Shown here piece by piece: positions 61,849 through 64,000 of a stretch of 64,000 bases of DNA. The notes beneath the pieces are model-generated. The model did no database searches and was not told the DNA's origin. It saw nothing but the letters and a program-made list of their open reading frames with translations. Source of the stretch: Strigamia acuminata. Taxonomy: Eukaryota; Arthropoda; Chilopoda; Geophilomorpha; Linotaeniidae. The translations under genes and the position numbers were made by a program. Position 1 is the stretch's first letter, and every line of letters starts with the position of its first letter. The stretch spans positions 53,577,369-53,641,368 of the forward strand of contig OX442314.1 of the NCBI GenBank assembly GCA_949358305.1. Direction: 5' to 3'.

Positions 61849-63200
61849 ATGCGTTCAATCATAAATTGATTTCTTTGATTTCGTTGATTTTCTTGATTTC
61901 TGGAGAATGGAAATGATGAATTTAACGTCATCAAATGGAAATTGGATTTCAGAAAATCTAATTTCTGAAAATCCTTATGAGCAGGGTTGCGTTTCTTGAT
62001 TTTCTTGGTTTTCTTGATTTTCAGATACAACAACAATTAACTGAAAAGCATGAAGTTAATTCAATAGTTTAAATTACGCATGTGTAAAAGTTGGATTTTA
62101 TAAATTTAAAGTCGTTCCAAGTTAAAATCCAATTTGCTTGTTTTCTGAAGAATCAAGAAAATCAGGATTTCCGAAATCCATTTAAGATTGAATGCACTTC
62201 ATGTGATTCACGTGAATCTGGTCGGGCTATGCAGGTTTCCAGTTATAAGCTTAACAACTACATGATTTCTATAGTATGAAACAAGGTTGACAATTTTTAT
62301 TATTCAGTGTACTGTAGTTTATTAGTTTGTTAATCAAACAGACTACGTAATATCAACATTTTAGTTGTGAATAGAATGAAATGGTCAAAATTAACTCGAT
62401 TGCGCCAATAAAATGTCATTGTGCAGGAGTAAATTGGAGTTACAATTGTATGGGAAATTTGTTGGATACTTTGAGCACTAAAATTCGAGTGTAATTACAG
62501 AAATTACTGTTAAAAATGGTATATAAATTTTAGGTGCGTGAGAATTTAAGAAACATACATTTTTTGGTTAGAATTGTATGAATTAGGTTGCAACACTCAA
62601 TTTTGCTAAAAACTATTGATATACAAATAAATAATTTTTAAAATCGTAATTAAATTTGTACAGATTGTTCTTTTCTGAATATCAAAACACAACTCATTTG
62701 GTGTTTTCTGATGTCAAAAAAAAATTTTTTCTTCTATTTTTTTTTTGCCAAAATCAATATTCACACATCTAGTGATAGACTTAAAGTATTGACATTTATT
62801 TGTGAATCGAAGAAAGGGAGCAAAATGGCTCAGTAACGAACTAGATCAAATTTTAATTGCAATAAATATTTAAAAAGTTAATAAATTATTATTGGGATTT
62901 ATATAGAAATAATTTGCTTGTGATTTTTGTGAGAATTGCATGAATTAGGTTGTATCACCCTATTTGATTTTGAGTGTAATTTCAGTAATTCCTATCCAAT
63001 ATTTGTGTGCAAATAAACAATATATAGAAAATTTAGGTAAATTTAGGTAAGTTTGTTGTGTAAATTGAATTTTAAGAACGATTTTTGGTTTGTTTTTTGA
63101 ATGAATGATTTCCGCTTGCAAATCGGTATCATTTTCTACGATTTGCTTTGATTAAGTAATAAATTATTAATAAAATCCATTCGAAACAATAAATGTACGA

Positions 63201-64000
63201 GTGTGTGGATAGTACATCTCCATCTCCTGACCGCTGAGATCTTTTTTATTAAGGAGGAAGATTAGCTAAACAGGTAAACACATAAACACAATAGTTACAA
63301 TTACACACAAACACAATAATTACAATTATACATAAAGGCAATAGATAGAATAATAATAATAAATAAATATATACATTTTAGAATAATATATTTCAAGCCA
63401 TCGTATATTGCACTCATCGTAAAGCTGTGGTTGAGTTAAGCTCACAAGTTTGAGGAAATTTAGACTCAAAGTTTAAATTCAGCATCAAGATTGCAAGACT
63501 GAAGTAACTGACTACTAAGTTTAGTATAGCATCGTCAGCTGATTCCACATTTTGAAAAATGAAGAAGTCAGGGCCACCAACCACAGCTCAGTGATTATTC
63601 ATTCAAAATTTATATTTCACAACAGAATTATCTTTGACTCGGTCAAATAACATTTTTACAATATTGAGAAAACATTTTTATGAAAAGAGAGAAATAAAAT
63701 TTCTTGAATTGGATTACGGTATAAAGCACACAAGAAGTTATTTAGGAATTAGATAAGTAATATCTACTAATATTGTTAACTGTGCAGGTTTATTACTGAA
63801 AACGCATTTTAAAATGCCCTGCACAAAACACTTACAAAACACCTATAACATTTCTATGAAAAGAGAGAAAATATTTTCATTACAAGAGAGAAAACATTTA
63901 TATGAAAAGAGAGAAATAAAATTTCTTGAATTGGATTACGGTATTAAGTACAAAAGAAGTTCTTTATGAATCATTTACGAATTAGATACTGTAATATCTA
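63201..64000 (+). repeat. Dispersed repeat with empty TTAA site (unit 3, cut by window end)
   Basis: Copy of 36905 onward. Confidence 0.75.

Larger units (their letters stand above)
59119..64000 (+). repeat. Array unit 3 (cut by window end)
   Basis: Repeats 45971-50852. One mismatch seen (63911 G against C at 50763). The array continues past the window. Confidence 0.92.

Overview
This is a gene-poor, AT-rich piece of an animal nuclear genome, probably from an arthropod. It has spliced exons with GT-AG borders, DEG/ENaC channel exons, a SOX HMG-box gene, a C2H2 zinc-finger gene, and many eukaryotic transposons (Ty3/gypsy, Ty1/copia, hAT-like, TTAA-type and TA-type elements). Nothing seen is bacterial. 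The species cannot be named from sequence alone.

Region by region. 1-3287: 3' part of a Ty3/gypsy element with an intact pol frame and a probable 3' LTR. 3451-4796: two short TA-flanked inverted-repeat elements. 5174-6007: a DEG/ENaC exon that joins the C-terminal end of one channel subunit to the N-terminal start of another. 6914-20398: a complete 13.5 kb Ty3/gypsy element on the minus strand (4-bp target duplication, LTRs of 1007 and 999 bp, gag, a double -1 slippery site, pol, and an extra ORF3 that appears to be spliced). 20586-21240: a hAT-like non-autonomous element with an 8-bp target duplication. 21932-22268: another DEG/ENaC C-terminal exon. 23555-25545: a TTAA-flanked transposon whose empty site survives in inverted paralogous copies near 36.95, 50.1 and 63.25 kb. 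26752-31525: an intact Ty1/copia element with identical LTRs, inserted in what looks like the 5' untranslated exon of the 16-finger zinc-finger gene at 31780-33138.

From 33944 to the window end lies a tandem array. From about 36045 onward the sequence repeats with a period of exactly 13148 bp at near identity (two mismatches seen by eye over about 14.8 kb). An older, diverged partial unit (33944-36044) precedes it and lacks the SOX gene. Each unit carries a truncated zinc-finger gene copy, several minisatellites, inverted repeats, a pair of head-to-head Ig-like exons flanked by inverted minisatellites, an intronless SOX-type gene, and three exons that make a transmembrane segment, a short cytoplasmic tail and a stop.

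How the parts relate: the retroelements are self-contained. The host genes seem to be fragments of families spread by local duplication (DEG/ENaC, C2H2, Ig/TM, SOX). The Ig-like exons, the SOX gene and the TM exons lie in that order on the plus strand of each unit. The SOX gene may therefore sit in an intron of a receptor gene, but the exon phases seen do not by themselves join the Ig and TM exons.
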